Shown: positions 50,666 through 60,070 of the stretch, piece after piece
How positions within the stretch are numbered: position 1 is the first letter of the stretch
How the letters are laid out: the number at the start of each line of letters is the position of its first letter
Assembly (NCBI RefSeq): GCF_026625605.1
Contig: NZ_CP113054.1
Location: 3,906,001-3,970,000, forward strand
Origin: Luteolibacter sp. SL250
GTDB taxonomy: Bacteria > Verrucomicrobiota > Verrucomicrobiia > Verrucomicrobiales > Akkermansiaceae
DNA: 64,000 nt
Direction: 5' to 3'
Translations under genes and position numbers: made by a program
The notes under the pieces: model-generated
The model's input: the letters and a program-made list of their open reading frames with translations, nothing else
What the model was told of the DNA's origin: nothing
Databases searched by the model: none

Positions 50666-53600
50666 ATGAAGATCCTCGAGAAAAACCTGCTCATCCTGGC
50701 ATCCGCCGGTTCCGGAAAGACCTACCAACTGGGGAACCGCGTCATCGGTTTGGTGGCACGCGGGCATGAGCCGGAGAAGATCGTCGCCCTCACCTTCACG
50801 CGGAAGGCCGCCGGGGAGTTCGCGGACTCCGTCCTCATGAAGCTGGCCGCCGCCGCTTCCGACGGAACGGTGGCGGACGCCCTGCGCGATGACATCGACC
50901 TGCCCACGGCCGACTTCGGCGACGCGCTGCGGCGGACCGTCCGCGCGCTGCCACGGTTCACGCTGGGGACCATGGACAGCTTTTTCTCGAAAGTAGTACG
51001 AGGGTTCCAGTACGAGCTGGGCCTGACGGGCGGCAAGTTCGAGCTGCTGGAGGGCACCCGCGCGGAGGCGCTGCGGGACGGCATGCTGGAGGAGATCCTG
51101 GCCGGCCCGCTGGAGGAAGGCGCGAAGGACGAGCTGCTCCATGTTTTCCGCCGCGCCACCATCGGCCGGGAGGAGGCCGGCGTCGCGCGGAACCTGCTGG
51201 AGCTGGTGGAGGAGTGGCAGGGGAAATACCGCACCGCCGCCCGCCGGGAGTGGGCGCCCGCCATCCTCGCCGCCGCCTCCCATGAACAATGGGAAAAGGA
51301 AAAGGCCACCCTGGCCGCGAAGATCCGCCGCGGGCTGGACTCCATCGACTACACCCACGGCAGCCAGCGGAAGGCCATGGAGGCCATGATCGACTCCCTG
51401 GAGCGCCACACCATATCCGGCGGCGGGCTCAACAAGGCGAACACCCTTTTCAAGAACGTCTGCGAGGCGATGGCGGAGGGGGCCTCCGTGCTGGAGGTGA
51501 AGTCGAACAAGCTGTTCGTCATCGGCGGCATCGCCGGGGAGGACCTGCGGGAGATGATCCTGCTGGCCGCGCAGTGCGAGATGGCGGCGGCCATGGTCCG
51601 CACCCGCGCCATCCGGGATGTGGTGTCCGCCTTCGACCGCCTGTGCGAGGAACGCCTGCGCCGCCGGGGGCTGCTCAACTTCGACGACGTGAAGATCCTC
51701 ATGGGCCAGTGGGCCTCCAGCGAGCAGGGCCGCCTGCGCCGGGAGGCCGTGGACTACCGGCTGGACGCCCGCTATGAACACTGGCTGCTGGATGAGTTCC
51801 AGGACACCAGCGGCGCGGACTGGGCCGGGCTTTTCCCGCTGGTGGATGAGGCCGCCACGGACGACCAGGACAGCCTCTTCATCGTCGGTGACCGGAAGCA
51901 GGCCATCTACGGCTGGCGCGGCGGTGAGGTCGGCCTGTTCGACGAGGTGATCGACCGCTTCGGTGACGGCCTGACCATCGAGACCATGGCGGAGTCCCAC
52001 CGTTCCTGCCCGGAGGTGCTGGCACTGGTGAACCAGGTCTGCGGTGACGCGGACACGATGCGGATGCTTTTCGGCGAAGCCGCCACCCGCTGGCAGTGGG
52101 AGGACCACTACCCCGCCGCCCGCCTGGCCGTCCCGGAGAAACGCGGCGAGTCCCGTGTCGAGACGATTGGCGACTGGGACGCGCGGAAACTCCGCACCGC
52201 GGAGCTGCTGGAGGAGCTGGGCGTGGGCACCCGCGCCATGACCTGCGGCGTGCTGGTCCGCAGCAACGAGAAGGTGCGCGAGGTGGCCGACGAACTGCGC
52301 GCCGCCGGCTTCGACGTCATCGAGGAAGGCCAGCGCGAACCCGCGAAGGACAACCCGGTGGGCGTGACCATGGGCGCCCTGCTCAACTGGCTGGCCAATC
52401 CGGCCGATCCTTTCTCGTGGGAGATCATCGTCATGTCACCGCTGGCCGCCGTGCTGAAAGAGCGGTTCCGCGAGCATGAGAACGCCATCTGGGAAGGGCT
52501 GCTCGCTCTCGCCGCGAAGAAAGGCTTCGCCGCGATGATGGAGGAAATCATCGAGCCGTGCTGGGAGTCGTGGTCGTCCTTCGGCCGCCGCCGTGCCGGG
52601 GATGTCATCGCCGCGCTGGCCGCCTTCGACGCGGGCGGAGGCACCACCCCGCGGGATGCCGCGGACTGGATCGACCGGCTCAAGGTTTCCCAGAGCCCGG
52701 GCGTGGCCGCCGTGCAGGTCATGACCATCCACAAGTCGAAGGGCCTCGGCTTCGACGTCGTCATCCTGCCGGACATCCCGAAAGACCCCGTGCCGAAGAC
52801 ACAGAACTTCAGCATCGCGGAGGACACCGGCTGGCTCTGCCAACCGCCCGCCTCATGGGCGCGCAAGCTGCTCCCGCCCATCCGCGCCGCGGAGGAACGC
52901 TGGGCCGCCGACCAACGCTACGAGGCCATGTGCATGCTCTACGTCGCCCTCACCCGGGCGAAGCGCGGCCTCTACGTCCTGCTGGAGCCGCCATCGAAAA
53001 ACGCCGCAGAGGACAAGGCGTCGCTCGCCAACTGGCTGGCCACCTCCGCCGGGGCCAGCGGGGAGATCGGAGAAACGATCAACTGGGGCACCGCCGACTG
53101 GGTGGAGACCGTGCCCCTGCTGGGGGAACGCGCCGCCGCCACCGCCAGCCCGCCGCTGGGAGACGCCGTCCCGCGCCGCGAACGCACTACCCCCAGCGGC
53201 ACCAAGCCGCCGTCCACCACCCTGCCATCCGCCGGTGCCCTGCGCTTCGGCAATGATTTCCACGCCGCCTTCGAGCACATCGGCTGGATCGACGAGGAAG
53301 CCCCGCCCGCCCCGCAAAGCGACGCCGCCGCGCGTGTCACCAGCCTGCTGAAGCTCCCCGCCTTCCGCGACCTCTTCCGCCGCGACGGCCGCCACATCCG
53401 CCTCTACCGCGAGCAACCCGTCGAGGCCGTCATCGACGGAAAGTGGCTCAGCGGCACCGTTGACCGCCTGCACGTCCACACCGACGCCGCCGGACTGCCC
53501 GTCAAGGTCGAGGTCATCGACTTCAAGACCGACACCGTCACCAGCGCGGATGAACTGCGTGAACGCTACGCCGGCCAGATGGAAACCTACCGCCTCATGA

Positions 53601-53677
53601 TCGAACATGCCTACCCCGGCACCACCGTGGAGTGCCTGCTGGTGTCCGCTTCGCTGGGCGAGGTCATCGCGGCGTAG
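50666..53677 (+). CDS. AddA-like UvrD-family helicase/nuclease
   Basis: The 1003-residue protein is a superfamily-1 helicase fused to a RecB-type nuclease. Walker A is LASAGSGKTY (11-20); Walker B is HWLLDEFQDTSGADW; later motifs are IVGDRKQAIYGWRGG, VMTIHKSKGLGFDVVILP and YVALTRAKRGLYVLLEP. The nuclease end has FGNDFHAAFEHIGW and VEVIDFKTDTVTS with the D-x-K set. It should form a resection complex with the AddB-like protein at 39976, although the two genes are 8 kb apart. A family-1 repeat starts 17 bp after the stop. Confidence 0.88.
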   Translation: MKILEKNLLILASAGSGKTYQLGNRVIGLVARGHEPEKIVALTFTRKAAGEFADSVLMKLAAAASDGTVADALRDDIDLPTADFGDALRRTVRALPRFTLGTMDSFFSKVVRGFQYELGLTGGKFELLEGTRAEALRDGMLEEILAGPLEEGAKDELLHVFRRATIGREEAGVARNLLELVEEWQGKYRTAARREWAPAILAAASHEQWEKEKATLAAKIRRGLDSIDYTHGSQRKAMEAMIDSLERHTISGGGLNKANTLFKNVCEAMAEGASVLEVKSNKLFVIGGIAGEDLREMILLAAQCEMAAAMVRTRAIRDVVSAFDRLCEERLRRRGLLNFDDVKILMGQWASSEQGRLRREAVDYRLDARYEHWLLDEFQDTSGADWAGLFPLVDEAATDDQDSLFIVGDRKQAIYGWRGGEVGLFDEVIDRFGDGLTIETMAESHRSCPEVLALVNQVCGDADTMRMLFGEAATRWQWEDHYPAARLAVPEKRGESRVETIGDWDARKLRTAELLEELGVGTRAMTCGVLVRSNEKVREVADELRAAGFDVIEEGQREPAKDNPVGVTMGALLNWLANPADPFSWEIIVMSPLAAVLKERFREHENAIWEGLLALAAKKGFAAMMEEIIEPCWESWSSFGRRRAGDVIAALAAFDAGGGTTPRDAADWIDRLKVSQSPGVAAVQVMTIHKSKGLGFDVVILPDIPKDPVPKTQNFSIAEDTGWLCQPPASWARKLLPPIRAAEERWAADQRYEAMCMLYVALTRAKRGLYVLLEPPSKNAAEDKASLANWLATSAGASGEIGETINWGTADWVETVPLLGERAAATASPPLGDAVPRRERTTPSGTKPPSTTLPSAGALRFGNDFHAAFEHIGWIDEEAPPAPQSDAAARVTSLLKLPAFRDLFRRDGRHIRLYREQPVEAVIDGKWLSGTVDRLHVHTDAAGLPVKVEVIDFKTDTVTSADELRERYAGQMETYRLMIEHAYPGTTVECLLVSASLGEVIAA

Positions 53678-53693
53678 GTGGCGCATCGCAAGG

Positions 53694-53895
53694 GTAGCGG
53701 AAGTCGTGAGACTTCCGGCTGGGGGGGAAGCTCTCCAAAAAAACCGGAGCCTCTTCCCTGGCAGACGTCCACCCCGCCGAACCTCTCACGAGGTTCGCTA
53801 CGCATGGATGGCCCACTGGGACCGCGGGATTCATCCCGCCCCGGGGAATCCAGCCATCATGCGAAGCCAAGCGGAATGAATTCCGCGGTCCCAGT
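53694..53895. repeat. Family-1 doublet followed by family-2 unit
   Basis: GTAGCGGAAGTCGTGAGAC (53694) to GAGGTTCGCTAC (53801), then a short linker GCATGGATGGCCC and ACTGGGACCGCGGGATTC (53815) to GAATTCCGCGGTCCCAGT (53895). The same family-1/linker/family-2 order recurs at 54756-54954, so this pair moves or duplicates as a block. Confidence 0.88.
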
Positions 53896-53917
53896 CCGAA
53901 TGGAGGAGCGCAGGCTT

Positions 53918-54019
53918 ACGGGAAGCCCCATCAAAACCGGAGCTCTTCTTTCTAACAGACATCCACCCCGCCGAACCTCTCACGAGGTTCGCTACGCATG
54001 GAGGCCTACTGGGACCGCG
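53918..54019. repeat. Degraded family-1 unit and truncated family-2 unit
   Basis: A unit whose left hairpin has decayed (GCTTACGGGAAGCCC) ends with CACGAGGTTCGCTAC at 53995. The linker GCATGGAGGCCT and only the first 12 bases of a family-2 unit (ACTGGGACCGCG, 54008-54019) follow, stopping 4 bp from the 3' end of the thioredoxin-like gene. Confidence 0.75.
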
Positions 54020-54023
54020 TGGA

Positions 54024-54488
54024 TCACTTCAGCTCGGCCTTCGCGGCCTTGATCTTTTCGGTGAACTCCTTGACCGCCTTCTTGTCCTTCTGGAGTTCCA
54101 TCCTGCCGATGGTGGCGATCAGCGTGTTCATGTCCGGATCGAAAACGGAGAACGAAACCCACGCCATCCGCGACTGGGAGGAAAGCACCTTGTTCACCGC
54201 CGGGGTGAGCTTTCCGGTGATGGCCGCATCCTTCAACTGCACCTCCTTGATCACCACGCACTCCGCAACGCCGCGCACCGCCTTCACACCCGCTTCGGCA
54301 GCCTCCGCGCAGTTCGGGCAGCTTTCGTCGCTGCCTGTATAGACGATGCAGATCAGCTTTTTGGACGCCTTCACCTTCGCCACTTCCTCATCCAGCTTCT
54401 CGATCGGCTTCGCGCCGGAGACCTCATAGGCCGCGGCGAACGGAAGGGAGAAACCAACGGCAACGAAAAAGGTCAGGAGGGATTTCAT
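54024..54488 (-). CDS. Thioredoxin-fold periplasmic protein (CPNC)
   Basis: The 154-residue protein has a signal peptide (LLTFFVAVGFSLPFAAA) and a thioredoxin-like domain with SDESCPNCAEAAEAG (about 53-67) at the expected active-site position after the ICIVYTG strand. The C-P-N-C motif suggests thiol-disulfide chemistry, but the cis-proline region is not clear, so the catalytic class is uncertain. It stands alone between repeat blocks. Confidence 0.65.
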   Translation of the reverse strand: MKSLLTFFVAVGFSLPFAAAYEVSGAKPIEKLDEEVAKVKASKKLICIVYTGSDESCPNCAEAAEAGVKAVRGVAECVVIKEVQLKDAAITGKLTPAVNKVLSSQSRMAWVSFSVFDPDMNTLIATIGRMELQKDKKAVKEFTEKIKAAKAELK

Positions 54489-54610
54489 GGGAGGTGGATC
54501 ATGTCATCCCCCACCCGGCCGTCCAGCCGGAAAGCCTGTCTCCAATCACCCCTTCCTTCCGAACAGATATTTCAGCAGATCCATGATCCCGGCTGTGGTG
54601 GCTGACAAGG

Positions 54611-55047
54611 GTAGCGAAGGTCGTGAGACCTTCGGTTGGGGGGAAGCCCCCAAAAAAAGCCGGAGCCATTCCCTGGCAGACGTCCACCCCGCCGAACCTC
54701 TCACGAGGTTCGCTACCCCAAAGATCCGCCACGCCGGTGAAGCCGACCCGCAGGGGTAGCGAAGGTCGTGAGACCTTCGGTTGGGGGGAAGCCCCAAAAA
54801 AGCCGGGGCCATTCCCTTTTCAGACATCCACCCCGCCGAACCTCTCACGAGGTTCGCTACGCATGGATGGCCTACTGGGACCGCGGGATTCATCCCGCCC
54901 CGGAGAATCCAGCCATCATGCGAAGCCAAGCGGAATGAATTCCGCGGTCCCAGTCCGGACAGGAGGGGCGCACGCCGTTGCGCCCATGTGGTGAGGCCGG
55001 ATGACGCCCAGCCGATGAAGAGGGCGCATCGGCGTGCGCCCCTCCCA
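54611..55047. repeat. Two family-1 doublets, a family-2 and a family-3 unit
   Basis: Units: family 1 at 54611-54716 and 54756-54860, family 2 at 54874-54954 (ACTGGGACCGCGGGATTC to CCGCGGTCCCAGT), family 3 at 54961-55047 (GGAGGGGCGCACGCCGTTGC to CGGCGTGCGCCCCTCC). Together they fill almost the whole 566-bp gap 54489-55054. Confidence 0.88.
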
Positions 55048-55054
55048 GCTCCCC

Positions 55055-55822
55055 TCACCCCACCCACGGCCGCACCGGCACACCCCGCTCCGCGAAGTGC
55101 TTCTTCGCTTCCGCGACGGTGTGCTTGCCGAAGTGGAAGATGCTCGCAGCCAGAACGGCGTCCGCCTTGCCCGCTTCCAGCACGTCCACCATGTGGTCCA
55201 GGTTCCCCGCGCCGCCGCTGGCGATGACAGGGATGCCGACCGCGGAGGAAACCGCCGCCGTCAGCTCGATGTCATAGCCGGCCTGGGTGCCGTCGGAGTC
55301 CATGCTGGTGAGCAGGATCTCGCCCGCGCCGCGCCGCCAGACTTCCTTCGCCCACTCCACGGCGTCCAGCCCCACCGGCTTGCGACCGCCGTGGGTGTAG
55401 ACGCCCCATTTTCCGGGTCCCTCGCGCTTCGCGTCGATGGCGACGACGATGCACTGGCTGCCGAATATCTTCGCCCCCTCATCCACCAGGCCGGGGTTGG
55501 TCACGGCGGAGGTGTTCACCCCCACCTTGTCCGCACCGGCCAGCAGCATCTCCCGCATGTTCTCCACGCTGCGGATGCCGCCACCCACCGTCAGCGGGAT
55601 GAAACACTGCTCCGCCGTGCGCCGCACCACGTCCACCATGGTGTTCCGGTTGTCCGATGACGCGGTGATGTCCAGGAACACCAGCTCATCCGCCTGCTGC
55701 GCGTTGTAGGCGATGGCCGCCTCCACCGGATCCCCGGCGTCGATGAGATCGACAAAGTTGACGCCTTTGACCACACGGCCGTCCGTCACATCGAGGCAGG
55801 GAATGATTCGTTTCGCGAGCAC
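55055..55822 (-). CDS. hisF: Imidazole glycerol phosphate synthase subunit HisF
   Basis: The GTG at 55822 ([20 protein letters not shown]) matches the usual HisF start; the longer frame reads Arg/Phe-rich shadow. The 255-residue (beta/alpha)8 barrel has both catalytic aspartates (PCLDV and VVAIDAKR), the phosphate-binding LTVGGGIRS and [10 protein letters not shown] loops, and [16 protein letters not shown]. It joins PRFAR and glutamine-derived ammonia to form IGP and AICAR. HisH is not seen nearby, so the his genes are scattered. Confidence 0.96.
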   Translation of the reverse strand: MLAKRIIPCLDVTDGRVVKGVNFVDLIDAGDPVEAAIAYNAQQADELVFLDITASSDNRNTMVDVVRRTAEQCFIPLTVGGGIRSVENMREMLLAGADKVGVNTSAVTNPGLVDEGAKIFGSQCIVVAIDAKREGPGKWGVYTHGGRKPVGLDAVEWAKEVWRRGAGEILLTSMDSDGTQAGYDIELTAAVSSAVGIPVIASGGAGNLDHMVDVLEAGKADAVLAASIFHFGKHTVAEAKKHFAERGVPVRPWVG

Positions 55823-55895
55823 CGGAGGAACAAAGCGCGGGAAACGCCGTCCGCCAAGCAAAACGCCCGCCCACCCCGCGGGTGCCGCGGCTTTC

Positions 55896-56294
55896 TCAGG
55901 CGGGAGGCGTGGCCGCGGCCTGCGCGGCGGTCCCTTCCCCGTCCACTCCCGTCACACTGTCCGGGAGCTGGTAGACATTCTCCACCCCGTGGCGCGCCAG
56001 CACCTTCAGACCCAGCTGGGCCCTCACCAGATAGCGGGTGAGCCACAGCGCCCAGCCGATGACAGCGACGGGGATCAGGTAACCGGCGATGAGTCCCACG
56101 TCCGGGAGGAACCAGTAGCCCGTTAAGCCGCGGTAGATCCACCATGCCAGGTAGGCCAGCGTCATGGCCACCAGTCCCATCCTGCGCCGGATGAACGCCC
56201 GGTCCGTATCCCCCCGGCCGAAGGTGAATGCCTTCCGCTTCCGCAGGATCCTGCCCAGGTGGGCGATGTGGCGTCTTCCCGATTCCGGGGTCAT
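55896..56294 (-). CDS. Two-helix membrane protein, unknown
   Basis: The ATG at 56294 gives 132 residues: a basic N-terminus ([20 protein letters not shown]), two membrane helices (about 43-60, [16 protein letters not shown], and 70-92, [20 protein letters not shown]) and a soluble tail ending in Ala/Thr. It follows hisF in reverse order on the same strand, 73 bp apart. No family recognised. Confidence 0.55.
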   Translation of the reverse strand: MTPESGRRHIAHLGRILRKRKAFTFGRGDTDRAFIRRRMGLVAMTLAYLAWWIYRGLTGYWFLPDVGLIAGYLIPVAVIGWALWLTRYLVRAQLGLKVLARHGVENVYQLPDSVTGVDGEGTAAQAAATPPA

Positions 56295-56470
56295 TTGAGT
56301 CGAGGGGCATCCTTGCCGGAAATGCCGGACGCGGCCAAGGCATTCCCGAGGGAAAATGCGGCAGGTCCGGACCATCCCTGCCCTCCATGGGCAAAGAAGA
56401 CCGGAGCAGGATGCTCCGGCAACGGCCTGGGCCAGGATGGCCCAGCCACATTCGCCCATTCCATCCCCAC

Positions 56471-56512
56471 AAAAAGCAAAACGCCCGGCCGCGCGGAGCG
56501 GACGGGCGTTTT
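56471..56512 (-). terminator. Rho-independent terminator of rpmE2
   Basis: On the minus strand AAAACGCCCG and CGGGCGTTTT (56478-56487 and 56503-56512) form a stem around a GC-rich loop, followed by GCTTTTTG. It lies 24 bp beyond the L31 stop. Confidence 0.85.
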
Positions 56513-56535
56513 GGGAAGAAAGCTTGCAGCGTGGA

Positions 56536-56805
56536 TCAGTCCAGCTTCGGCTTTCCGACGCGGCGGACCGCACCGAAACGCTTCTGGAACTTGTCGATCC
56601 GGCCCTCGGTGTCGACGAACTGCTTCTGGCCCGTGAAGAACGGGTGGGAATCGGAGGTGATGCCGATGGAGATGATGCTGTGCTCGACGCCATCAATGAC
56701 TTCCTTCTTGTCGGAAGACTTGGTGGAGCGGGACACGAAGCGCGTGCCGGTGGTCATGTCAACGAAGACGACCGGGTTGTATTTCGGATGGAGGTCCTTT
56801 TTCAT
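56536..56805 (-). CDS. rpmE2: Large ribosomal subunit protein bL31, type B (zinc-free)
   Basis: The 89-residue product starts MKKDLHPKYNPVVFVDMTTG and has ITSDSHPFFTGQKQFVDTEG, then RIDKFQKRFG. The zinc-binding cysteines of type A L31 are absent, so it is the C-minus type B form, in other bacteria often made under zinc limitation. The ATG at 56805 matches the family start. A terminator follows. Confidence 0.93.
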   Translation of the reverse strand: MKKDLHPKYNPVVFVDMTTGTRFVSRSTKSSDKKEVIDGVEHSIISIGITSDSHPFFTGQKQFVDTEGRIDKFQKRFGAVRRVGKPKLD

Positions 56806-57023
56806 GGGGATGGTGGATCGTCCCGTCACGTTGCCGACGCGGCGGGGAGGGCGCGGAAATTAGGAAAACTGGAGGTTCTGTCAAGGCATCACGCGGAAAA
56901 TATAGCATTGCAGATGCCAAAGGCGTTGATATCGTGCGTTTTCCTGAAAATCCGTTCACCCATCAAACGGACGCTTATTTTTTGAGTCGCTTTCCGGGTC
57001 CGATGTGTTACTCTGTTGGCGTT

Positions 57024-57338
57024 ATGGCAACCACCACGAAACGTACAAGGTTCTCACGCCGCCTCCCCGATCACGTCACCGATGAGCTGGTGGCGGTACT
57101 TTCCGAGAAGAAAGTATTCGGGTTCAACGACCTTTTCGAACGGGTTTTCGAAAACCTCAAGGTTCGGAATGCGGTCAGCGGTGGCGAAGAGATGCTGCGC
57201 CTGCGTGCCTACGAAAAGCTTCAGAATCTGGTGACCCGCGGTCTGGTCGAAAAGATCGGCAAGGAATACAAGGGAACTTCCCGCGTCCATGAGGCCTCCA
57301 GCGCCTATGCCGCCGCCCAGGAAGCCCAGGAAGGCTGA
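57024..57338 (+). CDS. Small winged-helix-like protein, conserved hypothetical
   Basis: The 104-residue product starts MATTTKRTRFSRRLPDHVTD. Helices around DELVAVLSEKKVFGFNDLFE and EEMLRLRAYEKLQNLVTRGL, followed by VEKIGKEYKG as a possible wing, suggest a winged-helix DNA- or RNA-binding fold. The basic N-terminus and Ala/Glu-rich tail are probably disordered. The gene is monocistronic with its own strong terminator, which suggests good expression. Function unknown. Confidence 0.65.
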   Translation: MATTTKRTRFSRRLPDHVTDELVAVLSEKKVFGFNDLFERVFENLKVRNAVSGGEEMLRLRAYEKLQNLVTRGLVEKIGKEYKGTSRVHEASSAYAAAQEAQEG

Positions 57339-57360
57339 AGCCGCTCCCCAACTTTTGGAC

Positions 57361-57396
57361 AAACCCGCGCCGCTCCACACGGCGCGGGTTTTTTTT
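57361..57396 (+). terminator. Rho-independent terminator
   Basis: AAACCCGCGCC and GGCGCGGGTTT form an 11-bp stem across a GCTCCACAC loop, followed by eight T residues. Confidence 0.93.
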
Positions 57397-57446
57397 CTAC
57401 CCACACCCGGCATTCGCGGGTACACCATCCACCAGTCCCGCCGCGC

Positions 57447-57818
57447 ATGCCCACCGACTACCTTCCCGTCCTTTTCCAGATCCTCATCGCCATCGGCTTC
57501 GCCGCCGCGACCCTGACCCTGAGCGTGGTGTTCGGGCGCTCCGCGAAGACGAACAAGACGAAGGACAGCGCCTATGAGTGCGGCATGCTCCCCATCGGCG
57601 ACGGCGCGCCGCGCTTTTCCGTGAAGTTCTACCTGGTCGCCATGCTCTTCGTCATCTTCGACATCGAGGTGGTCTTCATGTATCCATGGGCCGTCCAGTT
57701 CCGGGACCTGGTGAGCCAGAGCCCCACCGCGCTGGTCAGCATGGCCGGATTTGCGGGCATCCTGGTCTTCGCCTACGTCTATGCGCTGAAAAAAGGCGCG
57801 CTGAACTGGAAATCCTGA
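57447..57818 (+). CDS. nuoA: NADH-quinone oxidoreductase subunit A
   Basis: The 123-residue protein has three membrane helices and the NuoA signature KDSAYECGMLPIGDGAPRFS followed by VKFYLVAMLFVIFDIEVVFM. It is a membrane-arm subunit of respiratory complex I. It is not followed by nuoB or other nuo genes, so it is detached from the rest of the operon, or a second split cluster exists elsewhere. Confidence 0.95.
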   Translation: MPTDYLPVLFQILIAIGFAAATLTLSVVFGRSAKTNKTKDSAYECGMLPIGDGAPRFSVKFYLVAMLFVIFDIEVVFMYPWAVQFRDLVSQSPTALVSMAGFAGILVFAYVYALKKGALNWKS

Positions 57819-57840
57819 GGGTGCGCGGGAGGAACGACCG

Positions 57841-58158
57841 ATGATCCACCACGTGGTCTTTTTCCAGCTCAAGCCGGACGCGGACGCGGAAACGATGGAG
57901 TCCCTGGTCCGCAACAGCCGCAGCCTCCTGCTGAAGATCCCGGAGGTGCTCAACGTCCGCTCCGGCCGCAACATCGACCCGTCCTCCCCCTGGCCGTTCT
58001 TCATCGCCATCGAGGTGGACTCCCTCGAAAAGCTGCGCATCACCCAGGACAACGCCCACCACCTGAAGCTGGTGGAAAAGTTCCTCAAACCAAACACCAG
58101 CTCCCATTTCGCAATGGATTTCGAGCTGGATCCCTCCAAGAACCTCAAATACTCCTGA
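57841..58158 (+). CDS. Dabb (stress-responsive A/B barrel) protein
   Basis: The 105-residue alpha/beta-barrel domain starts MIHHVVFFQLKPDADAETME and has SGRNIDPSSPWPFFIAIEVD and the late HHLKLVEKFLKP stretch typical of Dabb proteins, which form dimeric barrels. The ligand is unknown. It starts 22 bp after nuoA and may be cotranscribed. A small GATTCCC-CGGA-GGGAATC hairpin follows its stop. Confidence 0.82.
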   Translation: MIHHVVFFQLKPDADAETMESLVRNSRSLLLKIPEVLNVRSGRNIDPSSPWPFFIAIEVDSLEKLRITQDNAHHLKLVEKFLKPNTSSHFAMDFELDPSKNLKYS

Positions 58159-58303
58159 AGATTCCCCGGAGGGAATCCACCCGTGCGGAAATGTGCCCGG
58201 GAATCCGTAAAAGTGATGGATTTGGCACGATCCGGGCTTGAATCCTCGCGCCGCTCTAGGCAACTTCCGCACCCCGGCCCGGACCGGGCTTCCTACAACC
58301 GCG

Positions 58304-60034
58304 ATGGCTGCACCGATTACGATCCCTGACGACGCCCCTTTCACACCGGAACAACGCGCCTGGCTTGGCGGGTTCCTGGCCCAGCTTCTGTCCGGCGCAC
58401 CTCCCGCCGCCCAAGGCCCCGCCGTCCCCGTGACCGTTCTTTTCGGCTCCCAGACCGGCACCGCGGAAGGCCTCGCGAAGAAACTCTTCAAGACCCTCAA
58501 AAAGGGCAACTACGAGCCGGAGGTCCACGACCTGTCCGCCTACGACATCTCCCGCCTGCCGAAGGAAAAGAACCTCCTCGTCATCACCTCCACCTACGGG
58601 GACGGGGAACCGCCGGACAGCGCGCTGGATTTCCACAAGGCGCTGATGGGCGACGCCGCCCCGCGCATGGACGGCGTCTCCTTCTCCGTGCTGGCCCTCG
58701 GCGACTCCTCCTACCCGGACTTCTGCAAGTGCGGCATCGAGTTCGATACCCGTTTCGAGGCGCTCGGCGGCACCCGCATCTTCAAGCGCGTGGACTGTGA
58801 CGTGGACGTGGACGCCCCCTACGCGGAGTGGTCCGCGGGCGCGCTGGCGGTCATCGCCCCGGCCGCATCCAGCGCCCCTGCCGGCGGTATTTCCTCCGCG
58901 GAGCCCGCGGAGAGCGGCTACTCGAAGAAGAACCCCTTCCCGTCCACCGTCGTCGCGAACTTCAACCTCAACGGCCCGGGCGAGAAGCAGACCAACCACA
59001 TCGCCTTCTCCCTGGCAGGCTCCGAGCTGGAATACGAAGTCGGCGACGCCCTCGGCGTCTATCCTTCCAACGTCCCGGAAACCGTGGACGAGCTCATCGC
59101 CGCCCTGCCGTTCAAGGCCGGCGCCGTGCCGCTCCCTGACGGTGGCGAGGCCCCCCTCCGCGAGGCCCTCATCCACCACTACGACATCGGCACCATCAAC
59201 AAGTCCGTCATCCAGAAATGGCAGCAGCGCAGCGGTTCCCCGTTCCTGCGCTCCCTGGTGGAGGCGGATGACAAGAAAGCCTTCGACGACTTCTGCTGGG
59301 GCCGCGACCTCATCGACCTCGTCATCGACCACCCGGCGGACTTCACGGACGCGGAGGACTTCGTCACCGTGCTGAAAAAGCTCCAGCCACGCCTTTACTC
59401 GATCGCCTCCAGCCCGCGCGCCCACCCCGGCGAGGTCCACCTCTGCGTGGGCATCGTCCGCTACAACAGCCACGGCCGGAAGCGCGGCGGCATCTGCTCC
59501 ACCTATCTGGCGGACCGCCTGGAGGGCGGCGTGAAGCCGCGCGTGTTCGTCCACGCGAACAAGGCGTTCCGCCTCCCGGAAAAAGGTGAGGTCCCGGTCA
59601 TCATGGTCGGCCCCGGCACCGGCATCGCGCCGTTCCGCGCGTTCCTGGAGGAGCGCAAGGCCACCGGCTCCACCGGCCGCAACTGGCTGTTCTTCGGCAA
59701 CCCGTACCGCAAGACCGACTACCTCTACGAAGAGGAACTCACCGGCTACCTCAAGGACGGCACCCTTTCCCGCCTGGACCTCGCCTGGTCCCGTGACCAG
59801 AAGGAGAAGATCTACGTCCAGAACCTCATCGTCGGACAAGGCGCGGAACTCTGGGCATGGCTGCAGGAAGGCGCCGCCTTCTACGTCTGCGGCGACGCCT
59901 CCCGCATGGCCAAGGACGTTGACCAGGCCCTGCACGATGTCGTCGCCAAACACGGTGGCCTCAGCGCGGAGGATGCCGCCGCCTACGTGTCCGGCATGAA
60001 AAAGGACAAGCGCTACCTGCGCGACGTTTATTGA
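58304..60034 (+). CDS. cysJ: Sulfite reductase flavoprotein alpha-like diflavin reductase
   Basis: The ATG at 58304 gives 576 residues. The FMN flavodoxin domain (VTVLFGSQTGTAEGLAKKLF; STYGDGEPPDSALDF; ALGDSSYPDFCKCG) leads to an FAD-binding insert domain (RLYSIASSPRAHPGEVHLCV; RGGICSTYLADRL). The NADPH-binding domain follows (IMVGPGTGIAPFRAFLEERK; FYVCGDASRMAKDVD; ends RYLRDVY). This order and the C-terminal Tyr are those of CysJ, which passes electrons from NADPH to the sulfite reductase haemoprotein. CysI is not adjacent, so another partner is possible. Confidence 0.9.
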   Translation: MAAPITIPDDAPFTPEQRAWLGGFLAQLLSGAPPAAQGPAVPVTVLFGSQTGTAEGLAKKLFKTLKKGNYEPEVHDLSAYDISRLPKEKNLLVITSTYGDGEPPDSALDFHKALMGDAAPRMDGVSFSVLALGDSSYPDFCKCGIEFDTRFEALGGTRIFKRVDCDVDVDAPYAEWSAGALAVIAPAASSAPAGGISSAEPAESGYSKKNPFPSTVVANFNLNGPGEKQTNHIAFSLAGSELEYEVGDALGVYPSNVPETVDELIAALPFKAGAVPLPDGGEAPLREALIHHYDIGTINKSVIQKWQQRSGSPFLRSLVEADDKKAFDDFCWGRDLIDLVIDHPADFTDAEDFVTVLKKLQPRLYSIASSPRAHPGEVHLCVGIVRYNSHGRKRGGICSTYLADRLEGGVKPRVFVHANKAFRLPEKGEVPVIMVGPGTGIAPFRAFLEERKATGSTGRNWLFFGNPYRKTDYLYEEELTGYLKDGTLSRLDLAWSRDQKEKIYVQNLIVGQGAELWAWLQEGAAFYVCGDASRMAKDVDQALHDVVAKHGGLSAEDAAAYVSGMKKDKRYLRDVY

Positions 60035-60070
60035 CTCGCCTTCGCCGCGGCGCGGGAGTTTAACGGAAGC

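Noticed and set aside
54546..55067. 173-codon minus-strand frame
   Set aside because: Made almost entirely of family-1, -2 and -3 repeats.
56295..56470. Possible structured RNA between the membrane protein gene and rpmE2
   Set aside because: Small palindromes such as GGAGCAGGATGCTCC and CTGGGCCAGGATGGCCCAG are present, but no promoter or conserved fold could be recognised.
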